Shown: positions 43,978-52,437 of the stretch, one piece after another | How positions within the stretch are numbered: position 1 is the first letter of the stretch | Layout: the number at the start of each line of letters is the position of its first letter | Assembly: GCF_012272815.1 (NCBI RefSeq) | Contig: NZ_JAAWWL010000001.1 | Span: forward strand, 1,675,146-1,739,145 | Origin: Croceivirga thetidis | GTDB taxonomy: Bacteria; Bacteroidota; Bacteroidia; Flavobacteriales; Flavobacteriaceae | Length of the DNA stretch: 64,000 nucleotides | Reading direction: 5' to 3' | Notes under the pieces: generated by a model | Database searches by the model: none | What the model was told of the DNA's origin: nothing | What the model saw: the letters and a program-made list of their open reading frames with translations, nothing else | Translations under genes and position numbers: made by a program

Positions 43978-45147
43978 TTAGCCAGAATTCCTTGAAAATA
44001 AATGGTAAAGGCCAAAAATTGGACCCAAGACCAAAAAAGTATATACCCAAATGGAGGTTGAGTATTGGGTTAGAAAACTTAGAAACTGTATACTGATAAT
44101 GGTTATCGTGTAGCCCAGACAATTTACTATGGTCAGGGCGGTACCCTTGAACTCTGGAATGGCATTTTGGGCTACCATTGTGGAAAATAGGGGGGAGTCT
44201 GCAATGACAACCATTCCCCAGAACACCAGAAAAGCTATATACAAGGTTTGATTACCCAAAAGGAAGAACAGGGGTAAAAGCAGGCAGCAAATTCCTGAAA
44301 GCAGGAGTGCAGAACGGGCCACAAGTTTTGGTCCTCGATTTGTTGACATATAGCCAGCAACAACACAGGCCAAACCGCCAACACCTATTATTACAAAAGA
44401 CCATAGTGGGATATTGATTTTTGTGGCGTGTGTTACTGAAAAGGTCTGGAGCAGGAATGGGGTAAAGGCCCAAAAAGTATAGAGTTCCCACATATGACCG
44501 AAATATCCGAATGCAGCCGTTTTAAATTTTCGATTTTGGAATACCTTAAAAAAAGCGTTTAACTGAAGTTTTTGGCTCCGCTTTCTAAACGGTCCGTTGG
44601 GAACCATTGCCCAAAGTACTAATCCACCAAAAAACGCCAAAACAGAAGTAACTGAAATAACGCTTTGCCATGACAAACTTTCATCAAAATTTTTCAATAA
44701 ATGAGGAAAGGAAGTGCCAACAACCAGTGCACCTACTAAATAGCCCAATGAAGTACCTAAACCCTTATCGTAATAATCTGCGGCAATTTTCATACCCACA
44801 GGATAAATACCCGCTAAGAAAAAACCAGTGAGATAACGAAACACGAGCAAAGTGCCAATGGTGTTGTCTGGCCATAACAACGCAGCATTGCACAATGCAC
44901 CAAACAAGGCACAAATAAAAAAAACTCTAGAGGGTGAAAATCTATCGGTTATGGTCATGATTGCGAAAAGGAGAGTGCCCGAAATAAAACCAAATTGCAC
45001 GGCGGAGGTTAGGTTGCCAATTGCCGCGTCACTTAACCCGAAATTAGCCACCAAATCTAGCATAACGGCGTTGCTGGCAAACCAAAGTGAGGTACAGCAA
45101 AATTGTGCCAACACAATGATGGGTAAGATGTGTTTTGGTGTTTTCAT
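43978..45147 (-). CDS. MFS transporter
   Basis: The 389-residue inner-membrane protein has twelve predicted helices and MFS features: an N-terminal segment LWFASNAVMLDLVANFGLSD, a loop-2-3 region with ITDRFSPSRVFF, and a central cytoplasmic loop (FRKRSQKLQLNAFFKVFQNRK is split around residues 190-210). It resembles the nitrate/cyanate or sugar-proton group only loosely, so the substrate is unknown. The gene is 28 bases downstream of the VOC gene and 49 bases upstream of the ankyrin/PD40 gene, all on the minus strand. They may form one transcript. Confidence 0.85.
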   Translation of the reverse strand: MKTPKHILPIIVLAQFCCTSLWFASNAVMLDLVANFGLSDAAIGNLTSAVQFGFISGTLLFAIMTITDRFSPSRVFFICALFGALCNAALLWPDNTIGTLLVFRYLTGFFLAGIYPVGMKIAADYYDKGLGTSLGYLVGALVVGTSFPHLLKNFDESLSWQSVISVTSVLAFFGGLVLWAMVPNGPFRKRSQKLQLNAFFKVFQNRKFKTAAFGYFGHMWELYTFWAFTPFLLQTFSVTHATKINIPLWSFVIIGVGGLACVVAGYMSTNRGPKLVARSALLLSGICCLLLPLFFLLGNQTLYIAFLVFWGMVVIADSPLFSTMVAQNAIPEFKGTALTIVNCLGYTITIISIQFLSFLTQYSTSIWVYTFLVLGPIFGLYHLFSRNSG

Positions 45148-45175
45148 GAAAAAGAAAGATAGTACAAGTTGAATT

Positions 45176-45556
45176 CTAAACCGATAAGCGCCAAGGTGGA
45201 TTTAGTCGGTTCTCACCTGCGTGATAAAAAATCAGTTGATTGCCATCAGGATCTTTTAAACGCGCCTCACGCCAAAGCCAAGGTTTGTCGTTAGGCATTT
45301 CATCGAATTGAACTCCTTTTTCGACCAAAGTCTTTACATCTTTATCAAGGTTTTCAAATTCGAAATAGACGATTACTCCTACTCCAACAGGTAGTTTTTC
45401 TACCAAGTGTACCGAAAAGGTAGTGTTTCCATTGGGGCAAACAAATCGTGCATAATGGGGTAATGCCTCAACAATTAGTTGCAACCCCAATTTCTTATAG
45501 AATGAGATGGACGCCGGAATATTCAATGAAGGTATGGTTACTTGATTAAGTAGCAT
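45176..45556 (-). CDS. VOC family (glyoxalase/bleomycin resistance fold) protein
   Basis: The 126-residue protein has the paired beta-alpha-beta-beta-beta fold of the vicinal oxygen chelate superfamily: IPSLNIPASISFYKKLGLQL at the N-terminus and WLWREARLKDPDGNQLIFYH near the end. A conserved metal-ligand Glu is not obvious in the second module, so it may bind a ligand rather than catalyse. It lies 28 bases upstream of the MFS gene on the same strand, which suggests a joint role such as resistance to or uptake of a small molecule. Confidence 0.85.
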   Translation of the reverse strand: MLLNQVTIPSLNIPASISFYKKLGLQLIVEALPHYARFVCPNGNTTFSVHLVEKLPVGVGVIVYFEFENLDKDVKTLVEKGVQFDEMPNDKPWLWREARLKDPDGNQLIFYHAGENRLNPPWRLSV

Positions 45557-45628
45557 TGATTTTTAATTTTAGTCGCCTTGCATGGCCTAACTTCATAAAA
45601 ACGAAGATACCGATACCCCTTAAAAGCA

Positions 45629-45656
45629 AAAAGCCCCGGCAATTGCCGGGGCTTTT
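45629..45656. terminator. Bidirectional terminator, Spy-like gene
   Basis: AAAAGCCCCGGCAA and TTGCCGGGGCTTTT form a perfect 28-base palindrome with a GC core and A/T flanks. It lies 15 bases beyond the stop of the minus-strand gene at 45672. Confidence 0.88.
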
Positions 45657-45671
45657 AATCAACAAAAAACA

Positions 45672-46118
45672 CTACCCTCGTCTACCATCCTTCTGCATTT
45701 TCTTTTTGCCTTGCATATGCCGCATTAGGTTTAGTTTCTTCCATTGGGCATATTGCTCATCTGAAAGAATATCCTTCATCTGAGCCTGAATAGCTAGTTT
45801 GCGATCCAACATCGCATTTTGGCGTTCAAAAACTTCTTCAGCGGTGGGCTTTTTAAAAGTGCCTTCTTCCTTTTTTGCTTTGCGCTCCGCCATTTTTTGT
45901 TTTTTCAATTTCGCATTCTCTAAGTGAATCACCTGCACTTGTTCTAGTTGTTTGTCGTTTAGATCAAGGGCTAATGCCATTTTTTTACTTTGTAGGGTCG
46001 CCATTTGTTCAACGGTCAAATCAGCTTTGATTTGTCTTCTGTGTTCTTGATGACCTCCGCGTTGAGAAAACCCCATTGTTGTGGTCAAAATGACCAATGC
46101 TACTACTAAATTCTTCAT
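45672..46118 (-). CDS. Spy/CpxP-like periplasmic protein (DUF4890-type)
   Basis: The 148-residue exported protein is rich in Lys, Gln and Met and mostly helical. It has a signal peptide (cleavage near residue 19), a first LTVEQMATLQSKKMALALDL unit and a second ILSDEQYAQWKKLN unit: the LTxxQ-type motifs of Spy/CpxP proteins. These are periplasmic chaperones or sensor modulators. Bacteroidota DUF4890 members often precede metal or stress genes, but no two-component genes are near. A strong bidirectional hairpin ends it. The C-terminus is strongly basic (GKKKMQKDGRRG). Confidence 0.8.
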   Translation of the reverse strand: MKNLVVALVILTTTMGFSQRGGHQEHRRQIKADLTVEQMATLQSKKMALALDLNDKQLEQVQVIHLENAKLKKQKMAERKAKKEEGTFKKPTAEEVFERQNAMLDRKLAIQAQMKDILSDEQYAQWKKLNLMRHMQGKKKMQKDGRRG

Positions 46119-46209
46119 GATTTTAATTTTAATGTTTGCCCTTTTGACATAACTGGGTCAAAATGGTTTAAAACCAAAATCAATTTTAGATTGAATTTAA
46201 CAGGGTGTG

Positions 46210-46401
46210 TTAATCAGGGTAGTTGCTTTGTAGCAATTCGTCCTCCTCTAGGCTTTCTGCGTCTTCGGTTTCTAAATCGACTACTTCTGAAGGATTAAAC
46301 TGTTCTTTGAAGTTCTCTTGTTGCTCGAATTGGTAGTAAACAATTGCGGCAATTACAAAACAGGAGAAAAAAATTAGGCTTCTAATCTTGTAGGCTTTCA
46401 T
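46210..46401 (-). CDS. Small single-pass membrane protein
   Basis: The 63-residue protein has a basic start (MKAYKIR), one hydrophobic helix (about residues 8-23) and an acidic tail (about residues 40-60, with the stretch DLETEDAESLEEDELL). The polarity predicts an N-in orientation with the acidic tail outside. No family is recognised. It is probably real because start, helix and charge layout are coherent and it sits in its own gap between two minus-strand genes. Confidence is moderate for lack of homology. Confidence 0.55.
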   Translation of the reverse strand: MKAYKIRSLIFFSCFVIAAIVYYQFEQQENFKEQFNPSEVVDLETEDAESLEEDELLQSNYPD

Positions 46402-46506
46402 ATACTTGGGATTTGGGATTACTAAGATAAAAAAACTTAAAACGCACTTTTTTGATTAGTTGTGAAATGCGTAAATGTGTAGGTGAAAGGAAGGCTTTTA
46501 ACAAAA

Positions 46507-46535
46507 AAAGGGATGAACTGCACGTTCATCCCTTT
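46507..46535 (-). terminator. Terminator of the zincin protease gene
   Basis: AAAGGGATGAAC (46507-46518) and GTTCATCCCTTT (46524-46535) form a 12-bp stem with a 5-base loop. On the minus strand the stem is followed by a T7 run. It lies 22 bases beyond the protease stop. Confidence 0.9.
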
Positions 46536-46557
46536 AAATTTTTATTAGTTAAGCTAA

Positions 46558-49071
46558 TTAACTTGGGTCAAGAATCATATCAATGCGTTCGAGAGCATCT
46601 TGTAGATGGTATCGGCTCATAGTATCCGAAATTCTTGAAAGCCCGTTTCTAATATCACGTTTTAAGTTGTTTAACTCAGCCCTCGCTACTGAACGGATAT
46701 CCGATTGGCTGGTGTTTACTACTGTAGATTTACGATAGCCTCCAAAATCAGGTAACTTTCTTTGGTTTTCTGCAGTCATTAAATATCCTAAACGATCGAT
46801 ATGGGCCTTTTGTAAATTACGTCTGTAGGTGTCTATTGAACGTCCGCTTCTTGTCTCGGACCAAATACCACGTCGCAAATCTGTCATTATCTCATTGATT
46901 TTGTAAGCGTCTTTACCATTTAGGGTTTCATTTTCAATGGATCTTGCCAGTTTGCCAAGACTTAATATGGTATTCAAAGTTCTTTCCTGCATGTTTCGAA
47001 TACGCTCTACAGAACCTGAATACTCTACACGACTGAAAATATCTTTGTCCAACATCCATTCGGGTGTTTCAAACAGTTGCTTATGTAGAAACTGCAAGCA
47101 CTCTTTTTGGTGTGCTTTTGGCACGTGGGTATAAACCGCTCCTTCTTGGTCGGCGGTTTTGTAGTGTTCATAAACACCACCAATATTGTTGGCAACATGA
47201 CCCATATATCTTCTGTATTGGCTAACAACTTGGCCGTACATGGTTTTTAAATCATCATAATCTTGGCCATCTTCTGTAGTCCAATCCATCAATTTGGGTA
47301 CAATTCGTTTAAGGTTGGCAATGCCATATTCGCTGGCTTTAATTGCATTATCTCCTAGATCTTCTGTTTGTGAGCTGGGGTCATGTATGTCACCAACTTG
47401 TTGGTGTCCAAAACGGTACATGGGGTCACCTGCATGTTTCAGGATCCATTCATTCAAAATTGGTTTTTCATCCTCAGCACTCTTGTCTAAAATTGGTCTG
47501 TACCCCCATTTTATAGCATGTTTATCGTAAACACCAATATTAGGCATCAAGGCAACATCGCCATCACCTGGTTGGGCAACATAATTAAAACGGGCATAGT
47601 CCATTATTGAGGGTGCTGTCCCAAATTTTTTGGTAAAACTGGGAGAACGAAGGGAGTCGACTGGGTAGGCAACGCTACTGCCCATGTTGTGCGGCAGTCC
47701 TAAAGTATGGCCAACTTCATGGGCGGAGACAAACCTGATTAAACGTCCCATGATTTCTTTTTTAAATTCCGTACCCTGTGCCTCAGGATTAATGGCTGCT
47801 GTCTGAACAAAAAACCAGTTTCGCAATAAGCTCATAACATTATGATACCAATTGATATCAGATTCCAAAATTTCACCACTTCTTGGGTCGCTCACATGAG
47901 GTCCGTTTGCGTTCGGAATTGGCGATGCCAAATAACGTACCACAGAATACCGAACATCTTCGGGTGACCACTCTGGGTCTTCCTCAGGTGTCGGTGGGTC
48001 TTTGGCAATAATTGCATTTTTGAAACCGGCTTCTTCAAAGGCAACCTGCCAATCTTCAATACCTTGTTTTATATAAGGTCTCCATGATTCGGGGGTGGCT
48101 CTATCTATATAGTATACAATCTGCTTTTTTGGCTCAACCAATTCACCAGCCTTGAATTTTTCAATATCCTCGTCTTTGACCTCCAAACGCCATCTATCTA
48201 AATAGGTAACTGTTTTACTCTTTTGCGCGTCCAACCCATAATCGACTTGACCACGCGCAAACCAACCAACACGCTCGTCAAAATAGCGACGCTTCATTTG
48301 TTCCTTGGGGAGTAAAATCATTGAGTTGTTAATTTCTATGGAAATGGAACCTAAACTTTGATTACTTGGCGCTGATTTGGCCGCATAGGTCTTCACATGT
48401 CTCGCTTCAACATTTAGAGGGTAACTTTTAATGGATTCAATATAGCTACGATCCCCATCCATACGACTAACCTTATACCTTGTTCTATAAAAACTTGGCA
48501 TTCCCAAGGCGTTAACATCTTTGGTAAACAATGGATCTACTTGAATCACAGTTGCAGGATTCAACGAATCTTTTTTATTGAAGGCCTTAATATCAAATGA
48601 GAACAGTACCGGTTCGAAATTTGAGTTTACTACTGCTTCATGAATTGGAAGGGAATCTGCCGCATAGTTTTGGTATGATACCACGCGCAGAAGCACCTTT
48701 TCTGGTTTTTTCTCCCATCGCAACACTTGGGTATTTATTTTGCCACCTCCAAAACCAATTCCAGTGGCGGTTTTTGAAATTCGACTTACCATCAACATTT
48801 CCCTGTTGAAGAGTGAATCAGGAATTTCATAAAAGTGTTTACTATCTACTTTATGTACATGAAAAAGACCTTCGTCGGTCTTCGCATCCTTTGTGATTAC
48901 CTTATCATAAGGTTTGATTTTCTCATCTTTTTTTGGCTTCTTTTGAGCCGGTGCCTCTGTTTTTTTCTTTTTCTTTTTGAAGAGCTGGGCATCAGCATTT
49001 TGGTAGGAAATCATTGCAAAACATAAGAAAAGGGTTTTGCAAAGTAATCTTAGAGTCATTTTTCGCATCAT
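46558..49071 (-). CDS. Exported zincin metalloprotease (DUF5117/DUF4953 family)
   Basis: The 837-residue exported protease has a signal peptide (about residues 1-28), a Lys-rich linker (30-60), N-terminal DUF5118/DUF5117-type regions (about 60-420), and the zinc motif HEVGHTLGLPH starting at His451, an extended HExxHxxxxxH zincin site followed by the NMGSS and SIMDYARFNY (Met-turn) segments. The remainder is the helical C-terminal DUF4953-type region. The family is common in Bacteroidota and its substrates are unknown. It stands alone on the minus strand with a good terminator and is divergent from the secreted repeat-protein gene, 258 bases away. Confidence 0.9.
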   Translation of the reverse strand: MMRKMTLRLLCKTLFLCFAMISYQNADAQLFKKKKKKTEAPAQKKPKKDEKIKPYDKVITKDAKTDEGLFHVHKVDSKHFYEIPDSLFNREMLMVSRISKTATGIGFGGGKINTQVLRWEKKPEKVLLRVVSYQNYAADSLPIHEAVVNSNFEPVLFSFDIKAFNKKDSLNPATVIQVDPLFTKDVNALGMPSFYRTRYKVSRMDGDRSYIESIKSYPLNVEARHVKTYAAKSAPSNQSLGSISIEINNSMILLPKEQMKRRYFDERVGWFARGQVDYGLDAQKSKTVTYLDRWRLEVKDEDIEKFKAGELVEPKKQIVYYIDRATPESWRPYIKQGIEDWQVAFEEAGFKNAIIAKDPPTPEEDPEWSPEDVRYSVVRYLASPIPNANGPHVSDPRSGEILESDINWYHNVMSLLRNWFFVQTAAINPEAQGTEFKKEIMGRLIRFVSAHEVGHTLGLPHNMGSSVAYPVDSLRSPSFTKKFGTAPSIMDYARFNYVAQPGDGDVALMPNIGVYDKHAIKWGYRPILDKSAEDEKPILNEWILKHAGDPMYRFGHQQVGDIHDPSSQTEDLGDNAIKASEYGIANLKRIVPKLMDWTTEDGQDYDDLKTMYGQVVSQYRRYMGHVANNIGGVYEHYKTADQEGAVYTHVPKAHQKECLQFLHKQLFETPEWMLDKDIFSRVEYSGSVERIRNMQERTLNTILSLGKLARSIENETLNGKDAYKINEIMTDLRRGIWSETRSGRSIDTYRRNLQKAHIDRLGYLMTAENQRKLPDFGGYRKSTVVNTSQSDIRSVARAELNNLKRDIRNGLSRISDTMSRYHLQDALERIDMILDPS

Positions 49072-49329
49072 TTTTTGTTAGTCGATTCTATCAAAGAACC
49101 AAAAAATCACCCAATCAAACTGTTAAAATGGTGCTAATCAAAAAAATATTTTTAATAATGCCCAACCATCGGGACTCCTGAATTTTACTAAAGGTTCGGC
49201 TTGTATCGCCCAGTATAGTTGCGATAAGAGAATATTAGCTAATTGTTAAAAAAGTTGAATTTGTGTAACATTTTGAAAATTGCCTAGTCTTATAAGCATA
49301 TAACATCAATCATCAAATCAATCAAAAAA

Positions 49330-50025
49330 ATGAACAAGTTATTAGTTATTTATGGTAGTGTTCTTATAAGTGGAACAGCCATAGCAGAAGATCAAAAAAG
49401 TACGGTTTACGAGCCTTTAGTACAAAACAGCACAACCAGCCGTAGCTTTGAGAACAAATTAAGTCTATTAAGTTTTAATGTAGACCAATTAACCAGCGTA
49501 AGCGGTGTGTATGGAGATTCGGTAGAATCTGAAGTTGAAATGGATTTAGAAGATTCCAGTGTTTTATATGATTCATATTTAGACACTAGTAACGAAGAAA
49601 ACGATGCCATTTTTGATTTTGATTCCGATATAACAGCCGAACTAGAAAGTGAAATTAATTTAGGTTTTGATACCGCTGATTATTTGCCAGCAGATTTTGA
49701 TGCCTATAGCGCACCTGCTGATATTCACTCCATCGACTTTATTGAAGACGAAGAAATTGAACTTGGATTTAACACCGAAGATTATCTTCCTTCAGATTTC
49801 AATCCTTACGAAGTGTACTTCAATGTTCATGAGGTAGAATTTATTGAAGAAGTATTTGAATTGGGTTACAACCACAAATTAGACTTAATGGAAAATTTTG
49901 ATCCGTACAGCGAAGTAGTTGATATTCACTCTATCGATTTCATCGAAGACGAAGAAATAGAATTGGGATTTGATACGAGACCGTATCTTCCAGAAGGTTT
50001 TGACCCTTATGCAAGGTCAAACTAG
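49330..50025 (+). CDS. Secreted acidic protein with 34-residue tandem repeats
   Basis: The 231-residue protein has a signal peptide (cleavage after AIA, about residue 19), a linker (20-110) and three and a half tandem repeats at 111-144, 145-177, 178-211 and 212-231. Each starts LGFDT or similar, followed by YLPxDFDPY and then IHSIDFIEDEEIE. The protein is strongly acidic with very few Lys/Arg. I recognise no family. A second gene with the same repeat (51084-51386) lies beyond a reverse-oriented barrel gene. The pattern suggests an extracellular scaffold or calcium-binding role, but nothing proves it. A bidirectional terminator follows. Confidence 0.75.
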   Translation: MNKLLVIYGSVLISGTAIAEDQKSTVYEPLVQNSTTSRSFENKLSLLSFNVDQLTSVSGVYGDSVESEVEMDLEDSSVLYDSYLDTSNEENDAIFDFDSDITAELESEINLGFDTADYLPADFDAYSAPADIHSIDFIEDEEIELGFNTEDYLPSDFNPYEVYFNVHEVEFIEEVFELGYNHKLDLMENFDPYSEVVDIHSIDFIEDEEIELGFDTRPYLPEGFDPYARSN

Positions 50026-50069
50026 GTAGGATGTTTTCATTTTATCAAATTTTTGAGTTAGTTAGTTGG

Positions 50070-50098
50070 AAAAAGGCTCCTTTTTAAGGAGCCTTTTT
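50070..50098. terminator. Bidirectional terminator between repeat protein and barrel genes
   Basis: AAAAAGGCTCCTT (50070-50082) pairs with AAGGAGCCTTTTT (50086-50098) with a 3-base loop. The stop codon of the minus-strand barrel gene (50084-50086) lies in the loop and first base of the arm. The convergent genes share one hairpin. Confidence 0.88.
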
Positions 50099-50782
50099 TA
50101 ATTGCAGTATAATATTGGCCCCAAAGGTTACATTGAGCCCTATTCGGGTACCCGCCCGCTCATAGGTGTTGTCAAAGGCAGCAACAATATCAACAGGGTA
50201 AGGACCTTCATTTTCAATTGAGTCGGATGGTCTGGGGTTAATAATATTTTCAAACTTGTTATCCCGTATTCTAACCCCAACCCCAGCATAGGCATTTATT
50301 CCAAAACTATTCTTTAAACGTGCCAAAATCCCAAATTTGGCATTCAGTGCAATTTTGTTTCTTTCGTAATCTGCCTGGTCAAATTGCAAGTAGGTTTGAT
50401 TGTCCGGTTCATAAAACTCGTTTATTCTGGTTTCCACATGATTTAAGTAATGCACTTCAAGTGAAACATATTCACTTAAGGTTCTGGAAGATTCGAAGAA
50501 TTTATAAAACTCTAAGCCTATTTCTTTCAACTTGTAATCGTTTTTCGGAAAATCTGAGTCCTTAAAAAAAGCGAGGCCTTCACTGCCATAACCTACATCA
50601 ATACCAATTGAATAGTCTTGATCGATTTGCTTTATGAAGCCTAGGGTAAATCTTGGTACAGAAAAGTCTATTGGTTTTAAAAGGTGTGTAGTTAAAAAAT
50701 CGCCTTCCAGTTTCTGACCGTTCACTTTTGATAGACTCAAAAGCGAAATGACGACTACGGCGATTTTTATATGGGGTTTCAT
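50084..50782 (-). CDS. Small outer-membrane beta-barrel protein
   Basis: The 232-residue protein has a signal peptide (MKPHIKIAVVVISLLSLSKV, cleaved near residue 23) and alternating amphipathic strands through to LNVTFGANIILQL, consistent with an eight- to ten-strand barrel. The ATG at 50782 was chosen because it starts the signal peptide. An upstream extension of 23 residues contains no export signal. No named family. It lies between, and in opposite orientation to, the two LGFDT-YLP repeat genes. That makes a surface receptor or anchor for them an attractive but untested idea. Confidence 0.75.
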   Translation of the reverse strand: MKPHIKIAVVVISLLSLSKVNGQKLEGDFLTTHLLKPIDFSVPRFTLGFIKQIDQDYSIGIDVGYGSEGLAFFKDSDFPKNDYKLKEIGLEFYKFFESSRTLSEYVSLEVHYLNHVETRINEFYEPDNQTYLQFDQADYERNKIALNAKFGILARLKNSFGINAYAGVGVRIRDNKFENIINPRPSDSIENEGPYPVDIVAAFDNTYERAGTRIGLNVTFGANIILQLKKAP

Positions 50783-51083
50783 ACAATATTTTATTTGGGG
50801 CTTTATTAATCCGAAGATGCTAAAATACCCTGATAGTAGGGCAGTTAACAAAAAAATAACATAGATTTTCGATAAAGTGCAGGCTTAATATTTTCAGTTC
50901 AAACCTTGTCAATACGCTAACAAATGAATCTAAAATTTTCATTCCTTTCAAGAAATCGATAATTCCCTTAGCAATCTATTTTCGTGGTCATTTTTAGAAT
51001 CTGTTAAGGCTGTCATAAGGTATACTAACGACTGATTTTAACAGTTTTACCTTTGAAATAAAATTCAAAAGACGAAAGAAATT
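50783..51083. other. Divergent intergenic region, barrel and short repeat-protein genes
   Basis: This 301-base AT-rich stretch holds no gene. Its only recognisable signal is a -7 element (51048-51055) for the downstream plus-strand gene. A minus-strand promoter for the barrel gene must also lie here, but no exact TAnnTTTG match was found on that strand. Confidence 0.45.
51048..51055 (+). promoter_or_regulatory. -7 element of the 100-residue repeat-protein gene
   Basis: TACCTTTG matches TAnnTTTG exactly, 28 bases before the ATG at 51084. No TTG is present 19-21 bases upstream, so the promoter may depend on an activator. Confidence 0.5.
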
Positions 51084-51386
51084 ATGAAGTATAAAATGTA
51101 TCTGTCGACCGTTTTTATGGCATTTCTTTTATTGCCATTATTAAGCGCAAAGACAAATGAAATAGAATCTGTTGATGAATTCGATATCAGTTCTGTCGAA
51201 TTCATTGAATTTGAAGATGGAATTAATTTGGGGTTCGATAGCTCTAGATATCTTCCAAAAGACTTTGACCCTTACACCAGTATAATTCAAATAGAATCAA
51301 TTGATTTTATCGAAAATGAAGAAGTCCATTTAGACTTTAACACTGAAGATTATCTACCTGAAGGTTTTAACGCGTATAAAGAGTAA
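51084..51386 (+). CDS. Short secreted acidic repeat protein, paralogue of the 231-residue protein
   Basis: The 100-residue protein has a signal peptide (cleavage after LSA, about residue 22) and one and a half copies of the same repeat: 49-82 (LGFDSSRYLPKDFDPY then IESIDFIENEEVH) and 83-100 (LDFNTEDYLPEGFNAYKE). It lacks the long linker of its paralogue at 49330-50025. Strong acidity and absence of cysteines are shared. The short form shows that about one and a half repeats can stand alone, so the 34-residue unit is likely a real structural module. A GC-rich terminator follows 19 bases later. Confidence 0.75.
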   Translation: MKYKMYLSTVFMAFLLLPLLSAKTNEIESVDEFDISSVEFIEFEDGINLGFDSSRYLPKDFDPYTSIIQIESIDFIENEEVHLDFNTEDYLPEGFNAYKE

Positions 51387-51405
51387 TGGTACTACTATAG
51401 GATTT

Positions 51406-51438
51406 AAAAAAGCCCTTGCCTTGTGTAAGGGCTTTTTT
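51406..51438 (+). terminator. Terminator of the short repeat-protein gene
   Basis: AAAAAAGCCCTT (51406-51417) pairs with AAGGGCTTTTTT (51427-51438) over a 9-base loop, ending in T6. Confidence 0.88.
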
Positions 51439-51447
51439 GCATTAGAA

Positions 51448-51466
51448 AGGCCTATTCAATAGGCCT
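51448..51466. repeat. Perfect inverted repeat upstream of the LRR gene
   Basis: AGGCCTATT-C-AATAGGCCT has 9-bp perfect arms around a single base. No T run follows, so it is less like a terminator than a protein-binding palindrome or an RNA stem. It lies 178 bases before the LRR gene. Confidence 0.45.
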
Positions 51467-51493
51467 GCAGCTAAGTCCAACGAAAGACAAATG

Positions 51494-51524
51494 ACCGTTC
51501 ATCGATAGGTCGGAAACCGTTTAT
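51494..51524 (+). promoter_or_regulatory. LytTR-type direct-repeat binding site
   Basis: ACCGTTCAT (51494-51502) and ACCGTTTAT (51516-51524) both fit the known LytTR consensus [TA][AC][CA]GTTN[AG][TG]. They are separated by 13 bases (22 start to start), exactly the reported arrangement. Each is followed by CGAT(A/G)GG, extending the similarity. The site lies 120 bases upstream of the LRR gene start. No LytTR regulator is encoded in this window. Confidence 0.75.
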
Positions 51525-51643
51525 CGATGGTACCACAATTTTTTAGAGCGACACATCTCAAAACACTTGTTTCACCACTAAAATTTGTCTGTCTGCCACA
51601 AAGTTGCTTTTTTCGTAATCAGATTATCCCAAATCTTACAACT

Positions 51644-52387
51644 ATGATTCTACCTAAGAAACTGAACTTGCTATTCTGCGCAGTAATTTTAACTGCCAAT
51701 TCAACCTTCGCCCAAGAAGAGGTAAGCCAACGCGAAGTAATCGCACTCCTTGAATTACACTCACGTACCAACGGTCATGAATGGACACATAAATGGGATA
51801 TGGATAAACCCATTTCTACATGGCATGGTGTTAGAGTAAAGGACGGTAAGGTTGTTGTACTTGACTTATCAGACAACAATCTGAAAGGAAACTTGCCATT
51901 AACGGTTGGTAACCTAACCAATCTTGAATATTTAGATTTATCAGATAATGAATTAAGCGGGAGGATGCCGCGTGAACTTCGCAAATTTGATGACCTAAAA
52001 TATTTGGATTTAAGTGGAAATGAATTCAAAGGGAAATTGCCTATTACTTTGAATCGCATGTCTGATTTGGTGTATTTGGATTTTGGAGGGAACAATTTTG
52101 ATGGTGACCTGCCTAGTTCACTAACCGAGTTAAGTAATCTTAATGCTTTGGTTTTGGCAGATAACAATTTCTCAGGTGGTATGCCAGAAGGCATGGAAAA
52201 CCTAAAGAAATTGGAAAAACTATACATTTCAAAAAACAACTTTGACAACTTGGACAACCTTATGACATTGTCACAACAGCAGTTGGTGTTGATTGATGTC
52301 AATGTAAATGAAAAAGACTTTAAGGCAATCGACTTTTCAAAGCCAACAGAGGGTATGGCCGAATTGAAATTTGAAGACCACGAATAG
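51644..52387 (+). CDS. Secreted leucine-rich-repeat protein (plant-type LRR)
   Basis: The 247-residue exported protein has a signal peptide (cleavage near residue 24), a cap with VIALLELHSRTNGHEWTHKW and STWHGVRV, then about five LRR units at residues 70-200 of the plant-extracellular type (LTNLEYLDLSDNELSGRMP is the clearest). A Bacteroidota secretion tail is not seen. Such proteins mediate protein or surface contacts. The ATG at 51644 was chosen because it begins the signal peptide. An open frame 117 bases longer lacks export features. A LytTR-type site lies upstream, so two-component control is possible. Confidence 0.85.
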   Translation: MILPKKLNLLFCAVILTANSTFAQEEVSQREVIALLELHSRTNGHEWTHKWDMDKPISTWHGVRVKDGKVVVLDLSDNNLKGNLPLTVGNLTNLEYLDLSDNELSGRMPRELRKFDDLKYLDLSGNEFKGKLPITLNRMSDLVYLDFGGNNFDGDLPSSLTELSNLNALVLADNNFSGGMPEGMENLKKLEKLYISKNNFDNLDNLMTLSQQQLVLIDVNVNEKDFKAIDFSKPTEGMAELKFEDHE

Positions 52388-52409
52388 ACAATAAAAATAT
52401 ATTGAATTT

Positions 52410-52433
52410 AAAAGTCGGCAATTGCCGACTTTT
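52410..52433. terminator. Bidirectional terminator between LRR and SLC13 genes
   Basis: AAAAGTCGGCAA and TTGCCGACTTTT form a perfect 24-base palindrome with T runs on both strands, between convergent genes ending at 52387 and 52438. Confidence 0.9.
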
Positions 52434-52437
52434 TTAT

